DNA of 64,000 bases from Prinia subflava (GCF_021018805.1 NC_086254.1:4017001-4081000), one strand, 5' to 3'; shown: positions 27,201 to 34,988, numbered from the stretch's first letter. Program-made: numbers and translations. The notes: generated from the letters alone by a model not told the origin.

Positions 27201-29798
27201 AAATCTGGGAGTGGCAGGTGGGGGTGGCGTGTCGGCAGACGGGGCACCAGCGGCTCAAGGCCATCCACCTGCTGCTGAGGATCGTGCAGGGCAGCAGCCA
27301 GGGGTGAGCCCCGGCTCTGGGGATGGGCTGTGCAGGCTGTTGGCTCTTGCTAGGTCTGGACAGAAGGTGCCAGTCACGATGGGATCTCATTCAGACTCCG
27401 TTGTTTGTTATTTCTTTTCTAAGTTGCAGTCTCACGAGGTGTGAGCTCTGTCTAAGAAGGCAAGAAAATGGCCCCTTCTACCTCCTTTCAAGGACTTTTA
27501 AAGAATAAGCAAAACCAATTAAAACCCAACACCTAAGTTAATTTTATTTATAACCCAGGTAAAGATCACTCAGTGTCTGCAGTGCAGGCTTTCACTGACC
27601 AATTAGAAAAGATCACCCAAACCTGGGAAGAAGGAGGAAGAAGAAAGTGAAGAAGAAGGACCCAGGCAATGCCCAAATCCCTCCACATTGTCCCTTATAT
27701 ATATTACAATATTCTATATCCCAAAACCCCAAACTCTAAGTATTTCATCCTGTGCCATTACACAAACTGCACACACACACTCCCAGTGCTGTCACTCAGT
27801 TTTGGGAGCTGTTCCCATGATCTCAGGTCAGAGTCAGAGCCCTCCCAACCTGTCAAAGCAGAGAGCCTGATACTTTCAGCATTCAGGGTTCCAACACTGC
27901 TCCACATCCTGCCCCACTGTCAAAGGGCAAGGGAACAAAAAGGCATTAAACTGATACTATTTTGAAGCAAAAAATCCCTTATGGTTTGAAGCAGGTATTC
28001 TTAATTTGCCTGTCAGATACAATTTACAGTGCTTTGATAGCAGAAATGTTTTACTCTCTCTTCTTTCCTGGCCTTTAAAGAAATCTAATGAATTCAAAAG
28101 TCATTTTTAAGAAAAAAAATCATCACAAAACAGGGCAGAGGTAGATTTCAATTAATTTTCTAGAAATTTATTCTCTTTGTATTAGTTATACTGCAGAATT
28201 AAGGTAAGGATGAAATAATAACCTGGTGAGGATCTGATCCTCTGTAAAGTAAATATCTTTCAAATTACTATTTTTAGTTGTACCACTAAGCCTGTAATTG
28301 AATTTTAGCAGGGATATGTGTCCTTAAGATTATTTATGTATGGCATGAGTATTTCTAGATGCAAGAGCATTTAGCACAGGGGTTATTTTTTATTTTTAAT
28401 TGTCATGAATGTGTGGTTTTGTTCTCTTAAATTTGCCTCCCCCTAGACCCCTCCCCATTCCCAGAAATGGGCATGGTGGTTATTCACTATTGCATCACAA
28501 TTTCACTGAAATGACTTTTCTTTCAGGGACTGTGACCTCACCTTATTGAAGCCACTGTGGCAGCTTTTCACCCATATGGAAAACAACTCATGTCACGACA
28601 CGGCCAAGCCTGGTATTCTCCTTCCTCTTCATCGTGCACTGGCAGAACTCTTCTTTGTGACAGAGAACAGAGTTACTGTAAGCAGTTCCTGTGTTCCTGT
28701 CCCTCCTTTCCTCAGTGCTGGGAGTGACAGAGAGTGCAGTGTTACACTAAATGCAGTTTTCCTTTATCCCTCAGAGCTACAGAAACATGAACAAATTTCA
28801 CTTATGGAGTGTGGCAGCAAATTCTAATTAGAGGGAAATTCTGTTACCTTATCCATCATTGGACTTTAAGTAATAGTCATGACTATTAAGGCCTTAAAGC
28901 CACTGTTTATTTGATAGGAATTCTGGTTTAATAATTAATTTAAAGGTATTTGCATATGTTTTTCATTGAGTTGGTTTTGAACTTTAAAAATGAACAGTGT
29001 GGTGAGCTCATTTCTGTGATCACAAACTGTGCTCTACTCTGGGAGACTGGTGTGCAGTTCTGATTCCTTTGGTCCTTGGGGATTGCTCTAGTGATGAGCA
29101 TTTTAATGTTAATTAGTAGAATATCACCTTTGGTAGAAACATGGGTGCTCATTTGATGTTTTCTGGCTGCAGGAGCTTGGATCTCTACAGGAGTATTTGC
29201 TTGCCTTAAATACTGAAGATCATCTTCATCGCTGCACAGCACAGGTAGGATTGCACAGCCCCGGGCTGGGTGGCTCTGGGATCTTTGTGGCAGACACTGG
29301 ATGATTGATTTCTCATTGCCCAGTGGAGTTTAGAAAAGAGATATTAATGTACTTGGTCTTTACAGTACCTTGACAGGTCTCTGAAAGCTGTGAGTGAGCT
29401 ATGCATAAATGCTTTTCTGGGATATTGGGAAGAAATTCTTCCTGTGAGAGTGGGCAGGCCCTGGCACAGCCTGCCCAGAGCAGCTGTGGCTGCCCCTGGA
29501 TCCCTGCAAGTGTCCAGGGCCAGGCTGGATGGGGCTTGGAGCACCCTGGGACAGTGAAAGGTGTCCCTGGCCATGGCAGGGGGTGGAATGAAATGATCTT
29601 TAAGGTCCCTCCCAACCCAAACCATTCCATGACTCTAGGTTTCTATTTCTGTTTATGATTTCTTTACACTTTGGGCTTGAGGAGAATATCTGGTGTGACT
29701 TTGTTTTTCCTTTTCTCTTCTAGGCCCTGAGAAACATTGCTGCTATCAGCCTTGCCATTAACTATCCAAACAAATCAACAAGTTTCTGGAATGTTTAA
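25..29798 (+). CDS. ZZEF1: ZZEF1, 3' part of gene: 32 coding exons through the stop codon
   Basis: Joined exons: 25-226, 1862-2010, 2364-2604, 4135-4214, 5031-5124, 5675-6185, 6810-6974, 7609-7728, 8615-8776, 9412-9541, 9790-9928, 10116-10281, 10751-11013, 12024-12196, 12741-12888, 13454-13590, 14010-14287, 15302-15476, 15988-16120, 17132-17328, 17892-18011, 18891-19079, 19435-19535, 20016-20151, 21130-21489, 23370-23513, 24298-24466, 26281-26379, 27138-27303, 28527-28677, 29173-29244, 29724-29798. They total 5445 nt, or 1814 residues plus TAA. Every border is AG/GT and every phase joins. Two adjacent ZZ zinc fingers lie at about residues 636-725. A module with the motif EWGYKF(S/T)VTA occurs at both ends of the visible protein. 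Human ZZEF1 is about 2960 residues, so roughly 1150 N-terminal residues, with the EF-hand and DOC/APC10-like regions, lie upstream of the window. Mammalian ZZEF1 is described as a nuclear histone-tail reader and transcriptional co-regulator acting through its ZZ domains. I see no disrupting mutation. Paralogy is unlikely because ATP2A3 follows, as in human. Confidence 0.95.
226..1861 (+). other. ZZEF1 intron after visible exon 1
   Basis: The intron proper is 227-1861. It holds the 27-bp minisatellite at about 312-688 and then AT-rich sequence without recognisable features. A possible 53-bp cassette at 1637-1689 was considered and rejected. Confidence 0.8.
312..688. repeat. 27-bp minisatellite, about 13-14 copies
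   Basis: The unit is 27 bp, with the core tggaagtccttggaagg repeated head to tail. The early units read gtccttggaagggttttt, and the later ones have drifted to gtccatggaaggcttgctg. The array begins about 85 bp after the splice donor of visible exon 1. Because 27 is a multiple of three, several frames on both strands stay open, so the open frames here are not genes. Confidence 0.95.
1862..2010 (+). CDS. ZZEF1: ZZEF1 visible exon 2 (residues 68-117)
   Basis: The acceptor ccttgcag ends at 1861 and the donor gtactt starts at 2011. The exon enters with one base carried over, giving an Asp codon at the junction, and exits in phase 0. It encodes the conserved SPLWKPVFRH stretch followed by a Gln/Ala/Lys-rich variable end. 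Confidence 0.9.
2170..2270 (-). mobile_element. CR1 LINE 3'-end fragment, minus orientation
   Basis: The stretch starts tggaatcata, then has gagaccttcaaagatcac and ends gatcagtttgctcag. This is the reverse-orientation 3' end of an avian CR1. It is diverged and lies about 94 bp upstream of the next ZZEF1 exon. Confidence 0.7.
2364..2604 (+). CDS. ZZEF1: ZZEF1 visible exon 3 (residues 118-197)
   Basis: The acceptor ctctgcag ends at 2363 and the donor gtaact starts at 2605. The exon enters in phase 0 and leaves one base over. It contains the motifs NFLIDFAKSDPAQDF and STVDQAVNSTFAALVY, typical of the middle region of ZZEF1. No known catalytic motif is seen. Confidence 0.93.
2605..4134 (+). other. 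ZZEF1 intron, no further features seen
   Basis: This is AT-rich intronic DNA of about 1.5 kb. I saw no interspersed repeat, RNA gene or extra exon that I could support. Confidence 0.7.
4135..4214 (+). CDS. ZZEF1: ZZEF1 visible exon 4 (residues 198-224)
   Basis: The acceptor atttccag ends at 4134 and the donor gtaaga starts at 4215. One base is carried in and the exon exits in phase 0. It encodes EFAQVYSLADSIRIWM. Confidence 0.92.
5031..5124 (+). CDS. ZZEF1: ZZEF1 visible exon 5 (residues 225-255)
   Basis: The acceptor tctacag ends at 5030 and the donor gtgagt starts at 5125. It enters in phase 0 and leaves one base over. It encodes a charged, low-complexity linker ending EASEVNPETL. Confidence 0.9.
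5675..6185 (+). CDS. ZZEF1: ZZEF1 visible exon 6 (residues 256-425)
   Basis: At 511 nt this is the longest visible exon. The acceptor gttgcag ends at 5674 and the donor gtaagc starts at 6186. One base is carried in and two go out. The first ~20 residues (QKSLLLLNFLP) and the end (GRLRLLSFRSMEE and KEKYPILKNILDFIKD) match conserved ZZEF1 sequence. The ~100 residues between are Ser/Gln/Pro/Asp-rich, look disordered and are probably fast-evolving. Confidence 0.93.
6810..6974 (+). CDS. ZZEF1: ZZEF1 visible exon 7 (residues 426-480)
   Basis: The acceptor gctttcag ends at 6809 and the donor gtaagt starts at 6975. Two bases are carried in and two out. It encodes LGQPHCFHPPCVLFLLELL, a hydrophobic helical stretch. 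Confidence 0.93.
7609..7728 (+). CDS. ZZEF1: ZZEF1 visible exon 8 (residues 481-520)
   Basis: The acceptor atttgcag ends at 7608 and the donor gtacag starts at 7729. Two bases are carried in and two out. It encodes HKEIRESYYQLVLFLVNSV. Confidence 0.93.
7729..8614 (+). other. ZZEF1 intron, no further features seen
   Basis: This is AT-rich intron of 0.9 kb with a short T-run near 7770. Nothing else is recognisable. Confidence 0.7.
8615..8776 (+). CDS. ZZEF1: ZZEF1 visible exon 9 (residues 521-574)
   Basis: The acceptor tatttag ends at 8614 and the donor gtgagt starts at 8777. Two bases are carried in and two out. It encodes LLHLLDMSWEPSDLSFFVE. Confidence 0.93.
9412..9541 (+). CDS. ZZEF1: ZZEF1 visible exon 10 (residues 575-618)
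   Basis: The acceptor cttttag ends at 9411 and the donor gtgacc starts at 9542. It exits in phase 0. It encodes QWSEEDEIAD and the Trp-rich EWMDECQDVMFETWYEKIAQ that leads into the ZZ fingers. Confidence 0.93.
9790..9928 (+). CDS. ZZEF1: ZZEF1 visible exon 11: first ZZ zinc finger
   Basis: The acceptor gctgcag ends at 9789 and the donor gtgaga starts at 9929. It encodes residues 619-664. The Cys pairs CDGC, CLQC and CKTC of the first ZZ finger are all present, with the typical aromatic and acidic residues (RYRC, NDMDLC). The two His ligands come from the next exon. ZZ fingers bind two zinc ions and read N-terminal peptide tails. Confidence 0.96.
10116..10281 (+). CDS. ZZEF1: ZZEF1 visible exon 12: end of ZZ1 and most of ZZ2
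   Basis: The acceptor cttacag ends at 10115 and the donor gtatta starts at 10282. It encodes residues 665-719. GHEDDHE supplies the His ligands of the first finger. CDHC, CNVC and CYGC supply the Cys pairs of the second, which overlaps the first closely in sequence. All ligands are intact. Confidence 0.96.
10680..10752 (+). repeat. Dispersed direct repeat, copy 1 (true acceptor)
   Basis: This 73-bp segment covers the last 71 bases of an intron, including the putative branch-point region and cttgtccttgcag, plus the first two exon bases. The same 73 bases occur at 11678-11750 with one mismatch (gactgtg against gactggg). Confidence 0.93.
10751..11013 (+). CDS. ZZEF1: ZZEF1 visible exon 13 (residues 720-807)
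   Basis: The acceptor ccttgcag ends at 10750 and the donor gtgagt starts at 11014. HLPTHS gives the last His pair of the second ZZ finger. VTIRISDRQRLIQPY follows, then a helical NYSWLLFAALTLYSADL stretch. The 70 bases before this exon are copied 998 bp downstream, in the next intron. Confidence 0.95.
11014..12023 (+). other. ZZEF1 intron holding a duplicated acceptor
   Basis: This AT-rich intron of 1.0 kb is notable only for the duplicated splice-acceptor segment at 11678-11750. No other repeat is recognised. Confidence 0.75.
11678..11750 (+). repeat. Dispersed direct repeat, copy 2 (decoy acceptor)
   Basis: This is a near-identical copy of 10680-10752, offset by 998 bp and placed in the next intron. 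It ends cttgtccttgcag|cc and then diverges (tctactg against acctgcc). If it were spliced from the preceding exon, the frame would read about seven codons and then hit TAA, so it would be a poison exon and not coding sequence. Confidence 0.92.
12024..12196 (+). CDS. ZZEF1: ZZEF1 visible exon 14 (residues 808-865)
   Basis: The acceptor gctcttag ends at 12023 and the donor gtgagt starts at 12197. One base is carried in and it exits in phase 0. It encodes LALLSMLPEDESFSKND and then a Ser/Gly/Lys-rich disordered linker. Confidence 0.88.
12741..12888 (+). CDS. ZZEF1: ZZEF1 visible exon 15 (residues 866-914), Lys/Glu-rich linker
   Basis: The acceptor atttttag ends at 12740 and the donor gtaaaa starts at 12889. 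It enters in phase 0 and leaves one base over. The product is almost entirely Lys, Glu, Ser and Ala, with no fold I can recognise. The exon call rests on clean splice sites, phase and position. Confidence 0.82.
12889..13453 (+). other. ZZEF1 intron, no further features seen
   Basis: AT-rich intron of 565 bp; nothing recognisable. Confidence 0.7.
13454..13590 (+). CDS. ZZEF1: ZZEF1 visible exon 16 (residues 915-960)
   Basis: The acceptor aaagcag ends at 13453 and the donor gttagt starts at 13591, a weaker but valid GT. One base is carried in and it exits in phase 0. It encodes AECSQKRILGLLAAMLPPF, a conserved helical stretch. Confidence 0.92.
14010..14287 (+). CDS. ZZEF1: ZZEF1 visible exon 17 (residues 961-1052)
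   Basis: The acceptor ctccacag ends at 14009 and the donor gtgctt starts at 14288. It enters in phase 0 with two bases out. It encodes NAGHLNETYHLTLGLLGQ and WKTTHLLFSLGAVCLD. Confidence 0.95.
14288..15301 (+). other. ZZEF1 intron, no further features seen
   Basis: Intron of 1.0 kb without recognisable repeats or RNA genes. Confidence 0.7.
15302..15476 (+). CDS. ZZEF1: ZZEF1 visible exon 18 (residues 1053-1111)
   Basis: The acceptor ccttgcag ends at 15301 and the donor gtgagt starts at 15477. Two bases are carried in and it exits in phase 0. It encodes LPFQLKHTNIFTLLVLVGF. The exon is clearly GC-richer than its introns. Confidence 0.95.
15988..16120 (+). CDS. ZZEF1: ZZEF1 visible exon 19 (residues 1112-1155)
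   Basis: The acceptor tgtttcag ends at 15987 and the donor gttctg starts at 16121. It enters in phase 0 and leaves one base over. It encodes MDNANEPHNVIILKHFTEK and a basic end, KTRKRKT. Confidence 0.95.
16121..17131 (+). other. ZZEF1 intron, no further features seen
   Basis: AT-rich intron of 1.0 kb. Nothing recognisable apart from short T and A runs. Confidence 0.7.
17132..17328 (+). CDS. ZZEF1: ZZEF1 visible exon 20 (residues 1156-1221)
   Basis: The acceptor tcttgcag ends at 17131 and the donor gtactg starts at 17329. One base is carried in and it exits in phase 0. It encodes HFVLISTHLLQTSMDS and TWVLSLALKGLYRTLK. Confidence 0.95.
17892..18011 (+). CDS. ZZEF1: ZZEF1 visible exon 21 (residues 1222-1261)
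   Basis: The acceptor gtgtgcag ends at 17891 and the donor gtaaga starts at 18012. It is phase 0 at both ends. It encodes LLKLLVKKCSKGTGFSKTW. Confidence 0.95.
18012..18890 (+). other. ZZEF1 intron, no further features seen
   Basis: AT-rich intron of 0.9 kb; nothing recognisable. Confidence 0.7.
18891..19079 (+). CDS. ZZEF1: ZZEF1 visible exon 22 (residues 1262-1324), acidic
   Basis: The acceptor ctatgcag ends at 18890 and the donor gtattt starts at 19080. It is phase 0 at both ends. An acidic run, EDTELEDREQDQDVEQ, is followed by the conserved KLDPLEGLDEATKICFL. Confidence 0.94.
19435..19535 (+). CDS. ZZEF1: ZZEF1 visible exon 23 (residues 1325-1357)
   Basis: The acceptor tgctcag ends at 19434 and the donor gtaagt starts at 19536. 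It enters in phase 0 with two bases out. It encodes NAPLHILRAMYELQMK. Confidence 0.94.
20016..20151 (+). CDS. ZZEF1: ZZEF1 visible exon 24 (residues 1358-1403)
   Basis: The acceptor is the less usual gttaag, ending at 20015; the donor gtatgg starts at 20152. Two bases are carried in and it exits in phase 0. It encodes LAQKWQPSKRLRLEEQSS. Confidence 0.94.
20740..20850 (+). mobile_element. Diverged CR1-like 3'-end fragment
   Basis: The stretch aaattgtctcagcctt ... ttggaccaagtgatctcc ... gtccctcccaac resembles the plus-orientation 3' end of a CR1 (gactagatgatctcc, gtccctcccaac). It is short and strongly diverged. Confidence 0.5.
21130..21489 (+). CDS. ZZEF1: ZZEF1 visible exon 25 (residues 1404-1523)
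   Basis: This exon is 360 nt and phase 0 at both ends. The acceptor cttgcag ends at 21129 and the donor gtaagt starts at 21490. It encodes VRDYLYRVNEAIAVLYARH and GPAHMTYILDMLMQLEEK, likely helical. Confidence 0.95.
21490..23369 (+). other. Longest visible ZZEF1 intron (1.9 kb)
   Basis: It contains a small internal duplication: aattggtaaaataggcagt occurs at about 21721 and again at about 21780. No other repeat or RNA gene is recognised. Confidence 0.7.
23370..23513 (+). CDS. ZZEF1: ZZEF1 visible exon 26 (residues 1524-1571)
   Basis: The acceptor cctccccag ends at 23369 and the donor gtgagg starts at 23514. It is phase 0 at both ends. It encodes GTMALTACQFMEEPGM and the start of the second EWGYKF module (HPYNNNTNFE). 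Confidence 0.95.
24298..24466 (+). CDS. ZZEF1: ZZEF1 visible exon 27 (residues 1572-1627)
   Basis: The acceptor tttccag ends at 24297 and the donor gtgaat starts at 24467. It enters in phase 0 and leaves one base over. HIPGAIYLSIKFDSQCNTEE followed by CDEL is the first half of a CUB-like beta-sandwich module. Confidence 0.95.
24467..26280 (+). other. ZZEF1 intron (1.8 kb)
   Basis: It holds an A-run of about 17 at 24800 and a 22-bp tandem duplication (gtttgggttacaaggtgct) near 25104-25143. Nothing else is recognised. Confidence 0.7.
26281..26379 (+). CDS. ZZEF1: ZZEF1 visible exon 28 (residues 1628-1660)
   Basis: The acceptor gcacatag ends at 26280 and the donor gtaaga starts at 26380. One base is carried in and one out. 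It encodes SDMSNTEWGYKFTVTAGH, the same motif as in visible exon 1. Confidence 0.95.
27138..27303 (+). CDS. ZZEF1: ZZEF1 visible exon 29 (residues 1661-1715)
   Basis: The acceptor tccacag, after a long T-run, ends at 27137. The donor gtgagc starts at 27304 after a run of G. One base is carried in and two out. It encodes LPLAKIWEWQVGVACRQ and GHQRLKAIHLLLRIV. Confidence 0.94.
27445..27970. mobile_element. Possible LTR-like interspersed repeat in intron
   Basis: This segment differs in texture from the surrounding intron: a purine run (gaagaaggaggaagaagaaag), then ttatatatattac, then a C-rich end. It resembles the body of a songbird LTR. I could not find terminal TG/CA ends with a target-site duplication, so the boundaries are approximate. 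Confidence 0.35.
27971..28526 (+). other. ZZEF1 intron remainder, no further features seen
   Basis: AT-rich sequence up to the acceptor tctttcag at 28526; nothing recognisable. Confidence 0.7.
28527..28677 (+). CDS. ZZEF1: ZZEF1 visible exon 30 (residues 1716-1766)
   Basis: The acceptor ctttcag ends at 28526 and the donor gtaagc starts at 28678. Two bases are carried in and it exits in phase 0. It encodes LLKPLWQLFTHME and HRALAELFFVTENR. Confidence 0.95.
29173..29244 (+). CDS. ZZEF1: ZZEF1 visible exon 31 (residues 1767-1790)
   Basis: This exon is 72 nt and phase 0 at both ends. The acceptor ggctgcag ends at 29172 and the donor gtagga starts at 29245. It encodes ELGSLQEYLLALNTEDHLH. Confidence 0.93.
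29425..29637 (+). mobile_element. CR1 LINE 3' end in last ZZEF1 intron
   Basis: It is in plus orientation: ttcttcctgtgagagtgg, cagagcagctgtggctg, gtgtccctggccatgg and atgatctttaaggtccctc, ending accattccatgactct. It lies between the last two coding exons. Confidence 0.9.
29724..29798 (+). CDS. ZZEF1: ZZEF1 last coding exon with stop
   Basis: The acceptor cttctag ends at 29723. The exon encodes NIAAISLAINYPNK and ends FWNV-stop (TAA at 29796-29798). The human protein ends with a closely similar sequence that runs two residues longer. Confidence 0.95.
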   Translation, partial: ALRNIAAISLAINYPNKSTSFWNV

Positions 29799-32575
29799 TA
29801 CTGGCTCAGGCCGGAGTGCATGGGATAGAGTAGTTTGTCCATAGGACATTGGAACAAACATCTTAACTCCGTTCAGGAGAAGTTCCTTCAGCTTCAGTGT
29901 ATGAGCACTCTGCAGCCTTCCTTCCTTCCACCTTGATGTAGAATTTGTAAAAGTAACAGCTCACTTCAACGAAAAAGCACATCCTGAAGTAACTCATGCG
30001 TCGCCTACAGTTATGTATGCACATATTGTAGCATGTTAGAGTAAACAGAACAATATTGTTTTTTATTCTGAGGAAGTAGAGGAAAGAAGGTAGCTGAAGT
30101 GTGAGAATGGAAGGCCCCCACCTTTGTATCATCTGCTCCTGAGGAAACTTGATCCAGGAAACGTGTCAGCTTCAGAAAAAACCTGCTGATCTCGGGGTGA
30201 TGCCATCAGCAGCATCTGTTGTACATCTGCAGAGTGAAACAGGCAAACCAGAATCCAGTGGCTGCTGCAGCAATGGTCCATGCTTGAATCCTGTCATTTT
30301 TGCTTTGAAGGCTACTTCCCAAGGAAAAGGATTTCAATTCTTACTAAACTACAGGTTGTAAAACAAACTGGGTGATTTGCAAAGCATTTGAAGGGTTCCA
30401 GTTTCACAGCATCCCTGTGCAAGAGCTTTATGTTCCTGCTGTTCTTTGGTTCATTCATCTGGGTCACCTGTTCTTACCTTGCTTTATCTCCAATTCCAAA
30501 CAGCCCATTGTTGTAGTGCAGAGAGCAGAGGCTGGCCTTCAGTCACAAGGCAGTGGTGACAGGAAGACCTGAAGAACTCACACGTTTTTCAAAAATCACA
30601 TCTTTACAAGAAATTACGAGGCTTTTTTTCCTTCAGTTACTTTGGTATTAGTGGCTTAGGAGGTCCTTGGCAATGCTGGGAACCTGGGCTCCCAGCACTC
30701 AGGGTGGGGTTAATGATCAATCCACTCTTATCTTACACAGCAATAACCACATTTCTCTTAGTGAACATGGAATGAATTGCAGACCTTCTATGCTGAAATA
30801 AATTGGCTTTCTTCCTGCACAGCTACACTGGTTATTCCCTTTCCAAAGAGTTAAAAAGAACAAAGAAAGATTTGGGGCTGTATTTTGTGTACCATTGCAC
30901 AGTTTGTAGAGCTAGTTTTGTCAAATATAAATTCAGATAACTTTTAATGCTAATTATTTTCTTCTTCACTTCTTCACCCCAACACTGGAGTATGGAAAAA
31001 AAAAAGGCAGCCAAAAGCTCTAGTAGTAACTGAATGCAAGTTGTGTAAAGCAGTGGCTCTGTCAGAAGGAAATATATTTATTGACTCTGCTTATCCAAAA
31101 TTTAATTGGTGTCCAAGTACCAGTGCACAGGAGCCCTGCTTTGGGAAGTGTCCTCTGAACTGATGGGGTTCTCAGCTGGGGCTGGAGTTCAAGGGTAGCC
31201 CACTCTCCCTCTGAGAGGGAAACATGCAGTAACACATCCCTTGGATTTTTTTTTTTTTTGATGACATCTAGTGCAGTAGAGTTTTGTTTTGACTCCTGTT
31301 TAGCCAAGTGAGTGCACAGTGAGTGCTTGAATGAGAATGGGATTATTCTGCCTAAAAGACTCAAAACTGAAGACCAAGAAGCAGCATGCTGAAGCCATTG
31401 CCTTCAGGGATGGAGTGGCTCTTCACTAGTGGGAATGCCAGGATTCAGGAAAAGTGTTGTGTCTGTGAAAAACTGAAAAGAAGCAGAGGTGCTGCTCTGA
31501 AAGCCCTCCTTGAGCATCCTGTGTTGATTTCCTTCAAAACATCAGGATGGGAAGGGAATTCCCAAGATTGTGGTGTACCTGTAACACACGGATCATTCTG
31601 TTCCCACATCCTCACGAGGTGTTTGAGTTTGCAGCCTCCCTGCAGGGCTGTCAGAGATCCTGGGACACGACTGCTTCACACCTTGAAAAGGTTTGAACAC
31701 ATTCTGGGCACGGGAGTTGCTCCACCAAAAGATGTTCCTAAACCGATGTTAGGGAGTCACAGGGGGCAGGTGAGCACTTGGAAATTGCTTCTCTGGAGCA
31801 GCAGGACTTCTCTTCACTGCCTCCGTGGGCACCCGAGGAATCACGGATATGCAATGGGCTGCTGAGCTGGGCAGCTGCTGCAGCTGCCTGTTCAAAGAAG
31901 GCTTTTTCTTTTTTCACATCAGGGATGAAGACTGTAAATAAACCATTCACAGAACCTGTCACAGCTCTGTCATAGTCACGTTTTTTTTCTGTTGGACTGT
32001 CCTTTTGCTTTCTGGATGAAGACATGAGGCTGCAAGGATGACACAGGAGTGGCCAGAACTCCTTGCTAGGCATTACCACTCAACTTACTCTACCAGCAGT
32101 GACTGGCCTCGTGAGTCAGTCGTCTTGCCCTGAAGGAACTGTCTAGGAACAGTGTCCACTAAATATAATTTCTACCCACTAGATGGAACTGAAGGACTGT
32201 GACCTGAGTTGACACTGAATCTGTTGCTGCCTTATAACTCAAATCATTAATTATGGATTTTTTAACAGACAAAAAAAACACTGATTATTTTTTTTTCTTC
32301 TGGTAGCTCTAAAAAAAGACGAATAGAATACCAATAATGAATATTCATGATCAATCACATTTTGAAAATTATGCAGAAGTTCCAAGTGGATGTGAATGAT
32401 GCTATTGAATTGTATAAAACTGTCTGGAAAACAGGTATGCTGAAAAAAATGTGCCTAATATAAGAAAAACTAAAAGAGTTGTCCTGCCTGAATCACCTAT
32501 GATGTGTTTAAAACAAACCATATTGTTCCTAATGATACATTTGACTTGCTTTCATTAAACACTTAAAAACAAGAG
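29799..32575 (+). other. ZZEF1: ZZEF1 3' UTR (end uncertain)
   Basis: The sequence after the stop is AT-rich and without exons. Candidate poly(A) signals are AATAAA at 30797-30802 and 31937-31942 and ATTAAA at 32554-32559. The human 3' UTR is about 2.4 kb, so the last is a plausible end. Open frames on the minus strand here show no recognisable protein. Confidence 0.55.
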
Positions 32576-34988
32576 TTTTATAATTTCTTTTCTTACGGGT
32601 TTACTACTTTGCAATTTTTATCAGTTGTTTAAAATATATCAGACCTTTAGATTTATTCCAGTTCAGTTCAACATGTAAAAAGAAAGCTACAGATGTGGGT
32701 AAAATATGCAAATGAAGAGAAATATATTGTAAAAATTCTATAAAATCAAAAAAAGTACAACACGGTGTCTGTTTTTTGTTTGTTTTTCTCCTCTGCTCAC
32801 TGAATGTTTAATGCTGGAGTTTGCAGTGAGATCCAGGTTTTTTCTTAGGAATCCTCATTTTCCATGCCTGTAAGCAAACCTGCTTGTCCTCATGTGGTTG
32901 GTGAATATCTGATATTACATCGAGCTATGCAGGAACCAGACTTTTGGAGTCATCTCTTAAATTCCAGCCCTGCTGTTTACATTCCAGTGGCCTTACCCTA
33001 AAAATTCACTTTTCCCGTGGTTATCCATTGGTTTCAGTGCCTGTGCATATTTACTTTGAGACCTGAAACACACACTTGGAGGTCCCAGATGTCTCCTGTA
33101 AATCTGTAGATTTGCATTAGTATATTAGTTGGTTCTAATTAGTGATGTTTATCAGCAGAGGTGCTTGTGCCTACCTGGTCCAGTGGGTTTAATTGAAAAG
33201 GTTGTTTGCCTTGGGCTCGAGGAAAGGGCTGAGCCGAACTCAACATCTTCCTGTATTTGCCTGAAGCTGCGAGTTGTTTCCTTGGAGAATGGTCTAATTA
33301 GGTAATTTTCTTAAACACAAATAAATAATAGGATTGTGAGGGTGTGGGAGAGCCAGGACTGTTCCCTGAGGTTTGAGGTTTCAGCTGATAAACCTGAAAA
33401 AAATCAGTGTAATTGCTCTGAAATTTGGTGTGGTGCCAGGCACTGGAATGTAACAGAGGGCACGTCCACAGCACTTTGCTTCTCAGGTCAAGTTCAGTAA
33501 GACTTTTTCTTCCAAGAGATCACAAGTAGGTTGCAAGTTAGCTTAGAGGTGGGTGACTTTTGAAAAATCGACTTTGAGGAGAAGGCTGAGCTGTGTTTAA
33601 AACAGAACTGGCCCAATCCCTGTGTTTTCACAGCCCAGCTCAGGTCTGGTGTTTCCAGTGAGCTTTTTTGTACCTTCACAAACACGAGGGCACCACCTGC
33701 CTCTTTATACCATTTTAAACCTGGAATGACTGTCTGCAACTCCCTGGAATACTCTGCTATAAAATCTGGGCACCCTGGGGCAGAAAAGGGCCCAATAATC
33801 TGATTTAATCCTGCCCCTTTTCAATGGTGAATCTCCCTGAAGTGAATTGTGCTCGGTCTGCTGGGGAAGCACCAGGACAAACATCATTCCTGTTTCCAGG
33901 GGATAAAACCACAGCCATGGGAGCCTTGAAAAGCATGAGCTGGCCTTTAGGGAAAGCTCTAGAATGTTGGAAAACACATTCGTGTATGTAAAGAGGTTGG
34001 TTTTCAGCACTGGACCAGGAGGCCAGGCTGGATAATAACTGGAACAAAGAATGTCTGTTGGTAACATGGCCTGGAAAAACAGGAACTGTGCTGGGTTTTG
34101 TAGAGGGAAACTGAAGTCTGGCCCACCTCACCTCTGCATTTAAAGCAAAGTAGTCAACACTGATCCAAGTGAATAAGAAAGAAATCCACTGTGAATAAGG
34201 GGTGAAGGAAGTGAGATTAAAGCTCATTCTTTCCATGACGGTCAGGTCTAATGTAATCAGGTCTATCCTGCAGTAAAATCTTTCCTGATTTTTACCTGAG
34301 AAAGAACAAATAATAAAAAGCTGGTACCCAGCTCCAGCCCAGACTGCAATGGGCCTCACACGTGGGAGAAATAAATGCAGAAATAAACACTTGAAAAAAA
34401 CCCCCAGACTCTTTTTTTCCTCCATCTGGAAACATCCACAAGCATTCCTGATAAATAGATGGAATCTTGGGCAGTTTTGTAGTGCTACTTGGCGTTTAGA
34501 AATTCCCATTCCTTGAATATTAGAAGAATCCATGTTTGGATTTAGGGAGCATGGGAAAAGAGGGGGAGAAGAGATAACAGGTCTGTATCAAAGATGGGGA
34601 CTCTCCTCACAAGTGCTGAGCATTTGGCTGGGGAGTTTTTCCTACTAATCCCTTTCTGACACCACCAATTAATTTTTTTTCAGCTGGTTTCTTCTTTCCA
34701 TCCCCCATGCTACTGTCTGACTTTCCATAATCTTACTACATAAATCTTATTGCGTTTTGGAGGGGTTTTTTGTAACATTTGCAGTGCAAATAACAAATAT
34801 TTAAACTTGCGTTGCATGGAAAAAGTCAGTTTTATGAAACCTAAGGAAATGTGAATTGAAGTGCCTGCAAATGTTTGTCAGTGGTAGCTTCTCTTACAGG
34901 CTGATTTCCAAAACACTTTTTTGGCATCTGCTCACAGCTGGCTCATCACATCCAGTAGGTGTTGGTAAGGCCACACTAAATTCTTTCT
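32576..34988. other. Intergenic, no features seen
   Basis: This is moderately AT-rich single-copy-looking sequence. A 242-codon open frame on the minus strand (33805-34533) has no recognisable product and was rejected. An alternative later ZZEF1 poly(A) site (AATAAA near 33321) cannot be excluded. Confidence 0.6.

Noticed and set aside
31738..32079. Minus-strand open frame with a poly-Ala run
   Set aside because: It lies within the likely ZZEF1 3' UTR, antisense, without recognisable homology.
33805..34533. Minus-strand open frame of 242 codons
   Set aside because: No recognisable domain, no supporting splice or promoter context, and no known gene between ZZEF1 and ATP2A3.
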